64,000 nt of DNA from an uncultured Spirochaetaceae bacterium. Lineage in GTDB: Bacteria; Spirochaetota; Spirochaetia; Sphaerochaetales; Sphaerochaetaceae. Positions within the stretch are counted from its first letter, which is position 1. The number at the start of each line of letters is the position of its first letter. The DNA is taken from the NCBI GenBank assembly GCA_944389155.1, contig CALXLI010000142.1, forward strand, positions 1-64,000, written 5' to 3'. The notes under the pieces were generated by a model, which had not been told where the DNA came from, did no database searches, and saw only the letters and a list, made by a program, of their open reading frames with translations. Both the position numbers and the translations under genes were made by a program. Positions 48,241 to 57,210 of the stretch are shown here, one piece after another.

Positions 48241-49473
48241 CTTTTTTTTATCGTCACCAAAAAATTAGCATCACTTCTCTTCAGCTGAGGATATCTTAAT
48301 TTTTCTATCTTCGGAAATTTCGATAATAATGATTAAATGCTATTGTTTTTTTTGTGATGTTTTTATTTATTAGTTGGTGATTGATATTGCTGTTAGTTAT
48401 GAATGAGTTTGCTTTTTAAGAGATTCCCTGTTTAGAATTACGGGATCTGTTATATATCTTCAAACATGGCTTAAAACTTAACTTAGAAGATTATAGTATG
48501 TACCTTTGATGTTTTAATACTAAACCATGAAACATAGATGGTTATATTGCCTTATTAAAAATGGCAATAGAGGAGGCCGTATTCTATTCAATAACAGCGG
48601 TGTCCTCGATAATGATGGCATAGGGTTTTGGTATTGTCCTCTGTGATGATTCTATAAAACGTATGAGGCCAAACAAGCGCAATAGCAAAAACCAAGGAAT
48701 ACTACTAAAGACTGTGAGACAGGTTTGACCACATGTAGCAATGTAAATTCGAAGGTTTCTATACAATTGAAAACATATGATCTAGTGAGAGATATCATTA
48801 AATCTTTTTAATTGTGTATTTGTCTTATTATGACAATTCTGGAAAACGGATTCGTCAATATGTTTATCCGTGAATATCTTCTGATTATGGAAAGACGGCA
48901 GCGTTTTTGATGGTCTTGCATTTAATGCAGTCTTAAGCATTGATAGCAGTAATTAAAAACTCATTGAATTATTTCGTAGCATTTCATTTTATTATTCTTT
49001 GAGGGCTGTTTCTTTTTGCGAATAAAAATATGCTTGAATGGATAATATCTAAAAGAATGTCTGACGGTGTTTTAAAACCATTTGGTACCGTGCTGCCAGG
49101 GCTTAAAGATGAATGGATTGTTCTTTTGCTGTGCTGTAGAAATTTGATCAAAGACCATTTGCGATGCGCATTGATATAGAATCATTATTTTATGGAGTTT
49201 CATGAGATAGTTTGATGGTTGAGTTATTGTGTGATATGTGAGTGACGTTGGATGGGTTGGATTTAGGAAGTGAGAAAGCTTGGAACTGTTTTATTAGTGC
49301 TTTTTGAATAGCATCTTGAGTTAAATTTTGAAATGTTGATTCGTTTGAGGCTGTTGAACGTATATTTTTTGATGGATATGTTCAACTATGATTATTCTGT
49401 TGATGTAATCATATTATTGAAGGGTTCTGGACTTTTAGAACTTATGTGTTGTTTTTGCTTGTCTTGCTGATAA
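48241..49473. other. gene-poor AT-rich tract, right part
   Basis: I see no gene, RNA or repeat array here. Short frames lack binding sites. A TATTGCC/GGCAATA inverted repeat occurs near 48546. The segment around 49030-49160 has a short frame on the plus strand with coding-like composition but no recognisable family. Confidence 0.4.
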
Positions 49474-49507
49474 AAAAAGAAAAGCAGCGGAAGACCGCTG
49501 CCTTTTT
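49474..49507. terminator. bidirectional terminator beside nfu
   Basis: Perfect stem GCAGCGG-AAGA-CCGCTGC (49484-49501) with CTTTTTG after it on the plus strand and a T-rich tract after it on the minus strand. It would end nfu transcription leftward. Confidence 0.85.
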
Positions 49508-49509
49508 GT

Positions 49510-49758
49510 TTAAAGCTGATTGTCATTTATAACCGTAATATCTTTATCTACGGTCTCCCTGACGTATCTTTGTACGCCGTTTGTCAGTGTGAGCTGGCTC
49601 ATAGGACAACCCGCACAGGCTCCAACGAGCTTCACGTGTACGTTTTTGTTCTCTACATCATAACTGATGAATTCGATATCACCACCATCGTTTTGAAGAG
49701 CAGGCCTGATAGCATTGATTGCATCTTTGATTGCCTGTTCGTTAGGAATATTTTCCAT
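49510..49758 (-). CDS. NifU-like iron-sulfur scaffold (Nfu domain only)
   Basis: An 82-residue single-domain Nfu protein. LQNDGGDIEFISYD and the cluster-binding GACAGCPMSQLTL with C-x2-C are present. Such short proteins carry or deliver iron-sulfur clusters. AAGGAG lies eight bases before ATG 49758. It is a monocistronic gene facing away from parA. Confidence 0.93.
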   Translation of the reverse strand: MENIPNEQAIKDAINAIRPALQNDGGDIEFISYDVENKNVHVKLVGACAGCPMSQLTLTNGVQRYVRETVDKDITVINDNQL

Positions 49759-49950
49759 GGTTCAAACTCCTTTTATCTTTTGGAAATAAGATTGCCTTTT
49801 CCAGATATTCAATGCATCCGATTAGAATAACTATGTACAAGGAAATCTTTTCCTTTCTTTAATTTAACATGCTTTTATCACACCATCAAGCCATGGGATC
49901 ACCTGGCGTTTATTGTTTAAGATAAATGTTTCTTTTCGACTATAATTCGG

Positions 49951-49978
49951 GTGACATGTTTTTCTTATTTTGTATAAT
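49951..49978 (+). promoter_or_regulatory. parA promoter, leaderless arrangement
   Basis: GTGACA (49951-49956), 16-base spacer, TATAAT (49973-49978), then seven bases to ATG 49986. A second, weaker option is TTAAGA-N18-TATAAT ending at 49946. Confidence 0.5.
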
Positions 49979-49985
49979 GGAAGGT

Positions 49986-50744
49986 ATGAATGCGCATAAG
50001 ATTATATTCTATAATCAGAAAGGAGGAGTTGGTAAGACAACTTCCTGCGTCAATTTGGGATCCGCATTGTCTTCTTTAGATAAGAAGGTGCTTCTTATTG
50101 ATTTTGATGCTCAATGTAATCTCACAGGCGCTGTTTCTGGCAATCCCAAGAAAGCTAATATATATCAAGTAATAACAGGAGATGTACCTGCGGCTAATGC
50201 AGTACAAAGTACTATATTCAAGAATCTGTATTTGATTCCTGGTTCTGTTGATGTCTCTGGATTGGCGATTGAACTTGTTAATGAGAATAATAGGGAATTC
50301 CTTCTTAAGACTGTTCTTGAGCCTCTGAATGAGGATTTTGATTATATTCTCTTGGATTGTTGTCCATCTCTTGGACTTGAAACTATGAATGCTCTTGTTT
50401 GGGCAGATTCCATAATCATTCCTCTCCAGTGTGAGTATTTTGCCATGGAGGGGCTGAATCTTCTCATGAGAACCATAACAAACGTGAGAAGGGAACTTAA
50501 TCCAAATCTAAGGGTATTGGGTATTCTTTTCACAATGTATAAGAAACGTGCGTTGCTGAATGAGCAAGTAATAGAAGATATAACGCAGTTCTTTGGTGAT
50601 ATGGTATTCAAAACCGTTATTCCTAGAAATGTTAGGCTTGCAGAAGCACCATCGCATGGGCTTCCTATAAATTACTATGATAAGAGCAGCAAAGGATCAA
50701 AAGCTTTTGCTGAACTGGCAAAGGAGGTGATTGATCGTGCCTGA
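49986..50744 (+). CDS. parA: chromosome partitioning ATPase ParA (Soj)
   Basis: A 252-residue deviant Walker ATPase. The P-loop KGGVGKTT with its signature lysine is at residues 12-19; also LLIDFDAQCNLT, DYILLDCCPSLG and PRNVRLAEAPSHG. It binds DNA nonspecifically and works with ParB at parS to segregate origins. ATG 49986 is chosen for the family start; no Shine-Dalgarno site is present, and the -10 lies seven bases ahead. It overlaps parB by eight bases. Confidence 0.95.
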   Translation: MNAHKIIFYNQKGGVGKTTSCVNLGSALSSLDKKVLLIDFDAQCNLTGAVSGNPKKANIYQVITGDVPAANAVQSTIFKNLYLIPGSVDVSGLAIELVNENNREFLLKTVLEPLNEDFDYILLDCCPSLGLETMNALVWADSIIIPLQCEYFAMEGLNLLMRTITNVRRELNPNLRVLGILFTMYKKRALLNEQVIEDITQFFGDMVFKTVIPRNVRLAEAPSHGLPINYYDKSSKGSKAFAELAKEVIDRA

Positions 50745-51735
50745 TAAAAAACATGGATTGGGAAAAGGCATGGGAGCCTTGTTTGGCAATTTCGATTATG
50801 ACGCGGAGGAAGAGCTTGTAGAGAAAGTTTCGAAATTATCTGAGCCTAGTCCATCTGCTAAGAAAATCTCAGATAAGAAAGAAAAACAGGCTGTTTCGAC
50901 AACAGTGAAAGAGGAAAAGACTGATGCTGATACAATCAGGGCTATTTATGTGCCTGTTTCTTCGATATCACCGAATCCTAATCAGCCGAGAAAGACATTT
51001 GACGAAGAAGCTTTGAATGAACTTGCTGCTTCCATAAAGGAGCAAGGAGTTATCCAGCCTCTTGTCGTAGAAGAAATCGTACCAGGACATTATTCAATAG
51101 TTGCAGGAGAAAGGAGATTCAAGGCTGCACAGATTGCAGGGCTTGATAAAATACCTGTGATAATCAAATCTCTGTCAGAGCTGCAACGTATACAAATGTC
51201 TTTGATTGAGAACATTCAGAGAGAAAACCTGAATCCAATCGAAGAGGCATATGCATATCAATACCTGATGCAAAGATCGAATCTTACACAGGAAGAGGTT
51301 GCGACAAAAGTCGGAAAATCAAGATCTGCGATTGCAAATGCAATACGATTGCTTTCTCTCTCAGATAAGCTTAAAGATGACGTGATTTCCGGACAGCTTA
51401 CAGCAGGCCATGCACGAGCAATCCTTTCCCTGGTCAATCCAGCTGATCAGCAGCTTCTGCGAGAGAAGATCGTAGAAGGCGACCTTTCTGTCCGGGAGGC
51501 TGAAAGGCTTGCTGAAGAATATAACAAAGGCCACAAGATTGAACCAAAGAAAAAAGGCAAGGAAGAAGATCCGGAAGTTTCTGAAGTTGTTGAAAAGTTT
51601 GTATCAGCAATCGGTTCAAGGTGTGAGATCAAGGGAACGTTGGATAAAGGAAAGCTCTTGATAAAATTCAGGAATCAGCAAGATCTCGAAAGGATATATT
51701 CTTTATTGTCCGGCGGATCAAGCTTGTTTAATTAA
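50737..51735 (+). CDS. parB: chromosome partitioning protein ParB (Spo0J)
   Basis: A 332-residue CTP-dependent clamp. A basic N-terminal start GLGKGMGALFG (ParA-stimulating), then PNPNQPRKTF, the CTPase motif GERRFKAA, ENIQRENLNP, a helix-turn-helix with TQEEVATKVGKSRSAIAN, and a C-terminal dimer domain. GTG 50737 is the start, because AAGGAGGTG is seven bases ahead; an upstream in-frame TTG would be too close to that site. Confidence 0.95.
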   Translation: MPDKKHGLGKGMGALFGNFDYDAEEELVEKVSKLSEPSPSAKKISDKKEKQAVSTTVKEEKTDADTIRAIYVPVSSISPNPNQPRKTFDEEALNELAASIKEQGVIQPLVVEEIVPGHYSIVAGERRFKAAQIAGLDKIPVIIKSLSELQRIQMSLIENIQRENLNPIEEAYAYQYLMQRSNLTQEEVATKVGKSRSAIANAIRLLSLSDKLKDDVISGQLTAGHARAILSLVNPADQQLLREKIVEGDLSVREAERLAEEYNKGHKIEPKKKGKEEDPEVSEVVEKFVSAIGSRCEIKGTLDKGKLLIKFRNQQDLERIYSLLSGGSSLFN

Positions 51736-51740
51736 AATCA

Positions 51741-51777
51741 ATTCCTCTGTGTTTCACGTGAAACATAGAGGATTTTT
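51741..51777 (+). terminator. parS: parS site 3 inside the parB terminator hairpin
   Basis: TGTTTCACGTGAAACA at 51750-51765 is extended by CCTCT/AGAGG into a near-perfect hairpin (CCTCTG...TAGAGG) followed by ATTTTTT. The same sequence thus reads as ParB site in DNA and as a terminator in RNA, 14 bases after the parB stop. Confidence 0.85.
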
Positions 51778-51805
51778 TATGCTATAGTGTATGCAGGAGT
51801 TTCAA

Positions 51806-52756
51806 ATGGATAAATCTAAATTTAAAGATGGAATTTATGCGATTATTCATACCGATAAGGGTGATATCACATTAGAATTGGAATATAAAAGATGCCCAAT
51901 GACAGTCTGTAACTTTGTAGGCCTTGCTGAAGGTTCTTTGAATATGTCTGATCTTGGTACGCCATTTTATGATGGTCTTAACTTTCATAGGGTCATCAAA
52001 GATTTCATGATTCAGGGTGGTTGTCCTAAGGGGGATGGAACAGGTGGTCCAGGGTATCGATTTCCTGATGAATTCAACCCTGAACTGAAGCATGATGGAC
52101 CAGGTGTGCTATCAATGGCCAATGCTGGTCCTGGTACGAATGGAAGCCAGTTTTTTATAACACATGTTGCAACACCATGGCTTGATGGCAAGCATACAGT
52201 CTTTGGACACGTTATCGATGGCCAGGATGTTGTGAATAAGATTGAACAAGGTGATCGTATCAATAGTGTTGAAATTGTCAGGGTTGGTGAAGATGCCGAG
52301 AAATTCGATACGTCCGGTGATGCTTTTGCGTCTCTTGTTGATTCTGTAGAGAAAAGGGAACAGGAAGCCTTGAAGGAAGCTCGTGCAAGAATAGAGAAAG
52401 AGATTGAGAATAGATATCCAAATGCTGAAATTACCCCTACGGGGCTTAGGTATATAATTACAAAAAATGGTACAGGAAAGGAAAGCCCTAAGATGGGACA
52501 TCCTGTAAAGGTGCATTATCAAGGACAGCTTCTCAATGGGAAGATCTTTGATTCTTCTCTTGTCAGAAAAGAACCTGCGGTGTTCAATATAGGGCAGGTC
52601 ATTGAAGGTTGGAATGAAGCCTTGATGACTATGAAGAAAGGCGAGAAGAGAACGCTTATCATTCCACCTGAACTAGGATACGGTGAGTATGGATATCCAG
52701 GTGTAATTCCACCGAATTCATACCTCATCTTTGATGTTGAGCTTCTCGATTTCTAA
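51806..52756 (+). CDS. dual-domain peptidyl-prolyl isomerase (cyclophilin-FKBP)
   Basis: A 316-residue protein. Residues 10-160 form a cyclophilin domain ([54 protein letters not shown]). A charged helix of about 50 residues joins it to an FKBP domain at 205-316 ([47 protein letters not shown]). Both isomerase families catalyse proline turnover, and the fusion is a known rare class including spirochaete examples as I recall. No signal peptide. CAGGAG lies six bases before ATG 51806. Confidence 0.93.
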   Translation: MDKSKFKDGIYAIIHTDKGDITLELEYKRCPMTVCNFVGLAEGSLNMSDLGTPFYDGLNFHRVIKDFMIQGGCPKGDGTGGPGYRFPDEFNPELKHDGPGVLSMANAGPGTNGSQFFITHVATPWLDGKHTVFGHVIDGQDVVNKIEQGDRINSVEIVRVGEDAEKFDTSGDAFASLVDSVEKREQEALKEARARIEKEIENRYPNAEITPTGLRYIITKNGTGKESPKMGHPVKVHYQGQLLNGKIFDSSLVRKEPAVFNIGQVIEGWNEALMTMKKGEKRTLIIPPELGYGEYGYPGVIPPNSYLIFDVELLDF

Positions 52757-52765
52757 GGGGGCGAT

Positions 52766-54130
52766 GTGAAGGATAACGCTGTCAGGTATGTATGTTCAGA
52801 GTGCGGGCATGTAGAGACGAAGTGGAATGGGAGATGCCCTGAGTGCGGCAGCTGGAACACTTTTGTCGAGGAAAAGGTTGTACCAAAGCAGAAAGGGAAG
52901 GTTGAGAGTGCACCAGTCATTGATGAAAGTGTCCGGAAGCTTTCTGATATCCCTTATGAGAAATCCATGCGTGTCTCATCTGGAATCAATGAGCTTGACA
53001 GAGTCCTTGGGGGAGGGGTCATGCGCCCCTCTTCTGTCCTTGTCGGCGGAGAGCCTGGCATTGGAAAATCAACAATCATGGAGCAGATGCTTTCAAACCT
53101 TTCGGAGAATGCAGAAGTCCTGTATGTCTCTGGAGAAGAGTCTCCTTCTCAGGTAAAGCTGAGAGCGGAACGCCTGGGACTTAGAAGTGACCGCATCTCA
53201 ATCTTCTGTGATACACGTCTGGAATCACTTTCAGACGTCATTGAGCGAGTCAGGCCAAGTTATATAGTGATTGACTCGCTGCAGACGCTTTATAGCGCAT
53301 CTGTGGCGTCTATGGCAGGCTCTCCTAATCAGGTCAGAGCCTGTTGTATGGAGCTTTCGCTTTTAGCTAAGAAGATAGGCAGTGCAATCTTCTTCATTGG
53401 CCATGTGACAAAGGATGGCAATATAGCGGGGCCTAAGATCGTTGAGCATATGGTCGATACTGTTCTTTACTTTGAGAGCGTTGAATCTGGCATGAGACTG
53501 CTTAGGGCAAGCAAGAACCGATTTGGATCTGTTGATGAGATAGGCCTTTTCACGATGTGCGATAAAGGCTTGCAGGGCATGAGCGATCCAACGGGAGCAT
53601 TCCTTTCTGCAAGAGACGGGAATGAACTGCCTTCCGGCATAGCTTTTACTCCTGTCGTCGAGGGGACAAGGGTATTTACCGTTGAGATACAGGCCCTTGT
53701 CGTTCCGGCAAAATCCAATCTTCAGCGAATATACTCAGAGCGTATCGATAGCGCACGTGTAAGCCGTGTTGCTGCTATACTCCAGCGCCACGCAGGGCTT
53801 CAGCTTTCTGATCAGGATATATATGTCAACGTAGCTGGCGGAATGAGGCTCTCAGAGGTCTCTATTGAGCTTGCTCTCGCTCTTGCTTTGTATTCCTCTC
53901 GTCAGGATATCCCTCTCGATAAGAATATAGCAGCTTTTGGTGAACTGTCTCTTGCGGGAGAGGTCAGGCCTGTTGCTTTTCATGATAGACGTGTGAAATC
54001 ATTAGTAAGCCTTGGTTATAAAAGGGTGATCGTTGCAGAATCGCATCCTGGCGATAAAATCGAGGAAACTGTCGCTAAAAACATAAAAACCGCATTAATT
54101 GCGGCTTTTGGCAGGAAAAATAATAAATAA
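52766..54130 (+). CDS. radA: DNA repair protein RadA
   Basis: A 454-residue RecA-like branch migration ATPase. The N-terminal zinc finger is CSECG...CPECG, Walker A is GEPGIGKST, the RadA-specific motif is KNRFG (in KNRFGSVDEIG), and the C-terminal Lon-like domain has LSLAGEVRPV. It starts with GTG 52766 behind AAGGGGGC. The neighbouring isomerase gene ends nine bases earlier. Confidence 0.95.
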   Translation: MKDNAVRYVCSECGHVETKWNGRCPECGSWNTFVEEKVVPKQKGKVESAPVIDESVRKLSDIPYEKSMRVSSGINELDRVLGGGVMRPSSVLVGGEPGIGKSTIMEQMLSNLSENAEVLYVSGEESPSQVKLRAERLGLRSDRISIFCDTRLESLSDVIERVRPSYIVIDSLQTLYSASVASMAGSPNQVRACCMELSLLAKKIGSAIFFIGHVTKDGNIAGPKIVEHMVDTVLYFESVESGMRLLRASKNRFGSVDEIGLFTMCDKGLQGMSDPTGAFLSARDGNELPSGIAFTPVVEGTRVFTVEIQALVVPAKSNLQRIYSERIDSARVSRVAAILQRHAGLQLSDQDIYVNVAGGMRLSEVSIELALALALYSSRQDIPLDKNIAAFGELSLAGEVRPVAFHDRRVKSLVSLGYKRVIVAESHPGDKIEETVAKNIKTALIAAFGRKNNK

Positions 54131-54143
54131 GCACTCCTGATTA

Positions 54144-55334
54144 TCATAGTCTTGCAATAAGCAGGGGGAATGCGACGAATGTGCCGAGCATGCTTCCAAG
54201 CGAGCTTAGGAAGAATACAAGGAGACAATGCAGTATCCTGTTCCTATACCAGCCTTTCAGTGTCATTGCCTCATCATTGAGCGTTTGGAAATCCCTGACC
54301 TTTGGCTTTCGGAATGATGCCTCAAGAATGCCGCCAAGCATACCCACACCCAGAACAGGATTGAGGGCAAAGAAGGGCGCTGTGATGGCACAGATGATTA
54401 TATTAAGCGGATGTGCTGCTGCTATGGCTGTCGCTACGAAAGTACATCCTGCATTTACCAATATCCAGTAAAGGAATGTCCTTAGGCCTTGATCCCATCC
54501 ATTTGCGAGGATCCCGTACAGGATCAAAGCTGCAATCAGAAGGGGAATAAGATAACTTACAGCTTTTCCAAAACCTTTTGACTGAGGGATTTCCTCGAGG
54601 GATTGTGTTGAAGCGACATATGCATCTGCTTCAAGTTTCTCGAATGTGGCAAGCACGCCCTTTGTATGGCCTGCTCCGATTACTGCAAGCTTCTTTGATC
54701 CAGGAGCCGCATATATCTTTGATGCCAGATATGTATCACGCTCATCGATAAGAACCTCTTTTATAGATGGAAGTTCCTTTGCAACTTCATTGAGCATGCC
54801 TTCCAGTGTTTCCTGTTTCTTGAGTTCCTCAAGTTCCTCCGGTGTGATTTCCTCATTCGAGAAAGCAGCTGAAACAAGAGTGCCCAGGAGCTTGCACTTA
54901 TTCCAGAAAGAGCTTTTTGCCCATGCTCTGCGGAAAGTTGTCTGTATATCCCTGTCGCATAGAGATACCGGTATGCCTTTTTCTTCAGCTAGCTTTGCAG
55001 CTCCAAGGATCTCATCACCAGGATTTGCCCCCGTCTGGGCACCAAGTCTTCTCTGGAAGGAAGCAAGAGCTGTATTGGCAAGAAGCAGGAAGCCTTTCTT
55101 TTCCTTGAAGACCTTTCTGATATCCATATCTTCCCAGTTGTTTTTCTTCGTTTTGCTGGCAAGTCTGGAGGCATCGAGTTCAATGCAAACCCGATCTGGC
55201 GATTCATTTTCTATTATTGTAGCGACCTCTTCGACGCTTGTCTTCGAAACATGGGCTGTTCCTACAAGGAGAACTTGGCTGCCGTTTGAGAAGATTACGC
55301 GATGAAAGGTATCACTGATGGTTTCAATCTGCAT
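54144..55334 (-). CDS. TraB/GumN-family membrane protein
   Basis: A 396-residue protein. Residues 1-220 form the TraB domain (LVGTAHVSKTS, CIELDASR, DERDTYLA, VIGAGHTKGV), followed by about four membrane helices. Metal-dependent protease activity has been proposed for this family, not shown here. TTGCCC-N17-TATACT (55369-55341) ends six bases before ATG 55334, so the gene is probably leaderless. It faces radA tail-to-tail. Confidence 0.87.
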   Translation of the reverse strand: MQIETISDTFHRVIFSNGSQVLLVGTAHVSKTSVEEVATIIENESPDRVCIELDASRLASKTKKNNWEDMDIRKVFKEKKGFLLLANTALASFQRRLGAQTGANPGDEILGAAKLAEEKGIPVSLCDRDIQTTFRRAWAKSSFWNKCKLLGTLVSAAFSNEEITPEELEELKKQETLEGMLNEVAKELPSIKEVLIDERDTYLASKIYAAPGSKKLAVIGAGHTKGVLATFEKLEADAYVASTQSLEEIPQSKGFGKAVSYLIPLLIAALILYGILANGWDQGLRTFLYWILVNAGCTFVATAIAAAHPLNIIICAITAPFFALNPVLGVGMLGGILEASFRKPKVRDFQTLNDEAMTLKGWYRNRILHCLLVFFLSSLGSMLGTFVAFPLLIARL

Positions 55335-55375
55335 GATAAAAGTATACTTATGGGAAAACTTAAGGGCAACACGCG

Positions 55376-55786
55376 CTATCGGGGAAAGAAGAACTGCATA
55401 ACGGTTTCGAATGCGTTTTCATGGAAAAGGCGTATATAGACAAAGCGGTTCTTTGCGGCATATGGCAGAATAAGCCTGGCAATATCCTTCTCTTCGAATA
55501 GAGCTGGAAGCTGTTCGAAATCATAAGTGCCTGATGGAATGATGAAAGTCTCATCTTCTTTTGGCACTGGCGGCATGCCTTTCTCTATCTGTTCCTTTTC
55601 GTTTTCCGTGTATCCATATCTTTCGCCGCATCCAATCCTTTTGAGGATGAGGATATCATCAAGCTTGATTTCGTATAGCATGGCAGCATCATAGCCAGGG
55701 GCCGCAGATGCGGCCTTGGCTGATAAATCATCAAAAGAGCTTTCCGTTGGTTTATACGAAAGGGGAGATGAGAGTGTAAGCTTCAT
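55376..55786 (-). CDS. hypothetical protein after PepD
   Basis: A 136-residue soluble protein that I do not recognise. It contains no signal or helix of membrane type. Its ATG overlaps the PepD stop (ATGA), so it is coupled to that gene. The middle (YGYTENEKEQIEKG) is charged and the C-terminus ends in FFFPR. Confidence 0.6.
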   Translation of the reverse strand: MKLTLSSPLSYKPTESSFDDLSAKAASAAPGYDAAMLYEIKLDDILILKRIGCGERYGYTENEKEQIEKGMPPVPKEDETFIIPSGTYDFEQLPALFEEKDIARLILPYAAKNRFVYIRLFHENAFETVMQFFFPR

Positions 55787-57210
55787 TTCAGCAGTGGAAG
55801 CAGCTCTTTCACGAACTCACAGATCCTCTCTGCTGATGCAACGTTGAGATTCTCGTTTACAGAGTGGACATCCCTGAGTTCTGGGCCGATTGAAACAGAG
55901 TCCATACCCTCGATGCGGTCATTTATGATTCCGCATTCAAGCCCTGCATGTATTGCAGTTACGACAGGCTTCTTTCCCATGATCTTTGAATACGCCCTTG
56001 AAACTTCCTTCGTAAGCTTGGATGCAGGATTCGGCTCCCATGCAGGATAGCTCCCTGTCGCCTTTGTCTTGAATCCGATATTCTCCGCGATTGTCTGGAT
56101 CTCATACATCAGAAGCATCTTCCTTGAATCCACGTTGCTTCTTATCGAATAGCTTACGATAGCCTTTCCATTCTCAAGACGAACCTTCGCAAGATTGTCG
56201 GAAGTTTCGACAACGCCGCTTATTGTCGTGCTCATCGATTTTACTCCGTGCGGAGATGTGAAAAGAAGATCGATAAGCTTCTGCCCTTTCTTTTTCCTCA
56301 TCGTTACAAGGGGCATTTCCGTATCTTCAACAGTGATCTTTACTCCAGGATCAGATACTTTGTATTCATTTGAAAGTTCTACCTGCAGTGCCTGTGCTGT
56401 TGATATCGCGATGTCCCTATTGTCTGTTGTGATGACGGCAGTTGCTATTGACGGTATTACATTATGTCTTGTGCCGCCTTCTATGGAAGCAATTGAAACA
56501 GAAGGGAGCCTGTTCAGATATCTGGCAAGGATCTTTATCGCGTTTCCTCTCTCTTTGTGTATCTCTCCACCGCTGTGTCCTCCAAGCAGGCCTGATACGG
56601 TGACCTTCAAAGGTGTGCCGGTTGCTGTTTCAGTCTTGTATTTCATCGATGCCTCAAGATCCAGGCCGCCTGCGCATCCGATATAGATCAGTCCTTCTTC
56701 CTCACTGTCGAGGTTTATAAGGCGTCTTGCCTTCACGAGTTCTGTATCAAGGCCATATACACCAGCAAGGCCTGTTTCCTCCTCCACTGTGAATATAGCC
56801 TCTACAGGGCCATGCGCTGCTTTCGGATCTGAGAGTATTGTCAGTATCATGGCTATGGCTATTCCATTATCTGCACCAAGAGAGGTTCCTTTTGCCCTTA
56901 TGGTTTCACCATCTGTTGTTATAGTGATGGGATCTGCAAGGAAGTCATGCTTTGAGCTAGGCTTCTTCACGCATACCATATCCATATGTCCCTGAAGGGC
57001 AACAGGGGGAAGCTTTTCGCATCCTTTTGTTGCTGGAGCATAGATTACAACATTCCCTGTCTGGTCTTTCTTTGCCTCGAATGAATGTTTTTCAGCCCAT
57101 GAGAGCAGATAGTTCCTTATACCTTCCTCGTTTCCGCTTTCCCTTGGATATTTTGATATCTCATTGAATTCTTTCCAGAGAGCCTTGTTGTTGAGTTTGC
57201 TATACCACAT
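55783..57210 (-). CDS. pepD: aminoacyl-histidine dipeptidase (M20 family)
   Basis: A 475-residue zinc dipeptidase. Metal and catalytic residues are in LQGHMDMVC, LGADNGIAIAM, VEEETGLAGVYG, LDSEEEG and, at the C-terminus, AIHAGLECGI. The dimerisation lid lies between. The order matches PepD of other bacteria. Its start overlaps the nagA stop by 11 bases, so nagA-pepD and the small gene after it form one operon. Confidence 0.93.
   Translation of the reverse strand: MWYSKLNNKALWKEFNEISKYPRESGNEEGIRNYLLSWAEKHSFEAKKDQTGNVVIYAPATKGCEKLPPVALQGHMDMVCVKKPSSKHDFLADPITITTDGETIRAKGTSLGADNGIAIAMILTILSDPKAAHGPVEAIFTVEEETGLAGVYGLDTELVKARRLINLDSEEEGLIYIGCAGGLDLEASMKYKTETATGTPLKVTVSGLLGGHSGGEIHKERGNAIKILARYLNRLPSVSIASIEGGTRHNVIPSIATAVITTDNRDIAISTAQALQVELSNEYKVSDPGVKITVEDTEMPLVTMRKKKGQKLIDLLFTSPHGVKSMSTTISGVVETSDNLAKVRLENGKAIVSYSIRSNVDSRKMLLMYEIQTIAENIGFKTKATGSYPAWEPNPASKLTKEVSRAYSKIMGKKPVVTAIHAGLECGIINDRIEGMDSVSIGPELRDVHSVNENLNVASAERICEFVKELLPLLK

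Noticed and set aside
49021-49165. Short frame with a PFGTV motif recalling the HPFGT block of IS1182/IS5 transposases
   Set aside because: Surrounding residues do not match, and no second transposase motif is present.
54146-55305. Long frames on the plus strand opposite the TraB gene, such as 54646-55305
   Set aside because: They are shadows of the antisense gene, which has clear TraB motifs; they lack start signals.
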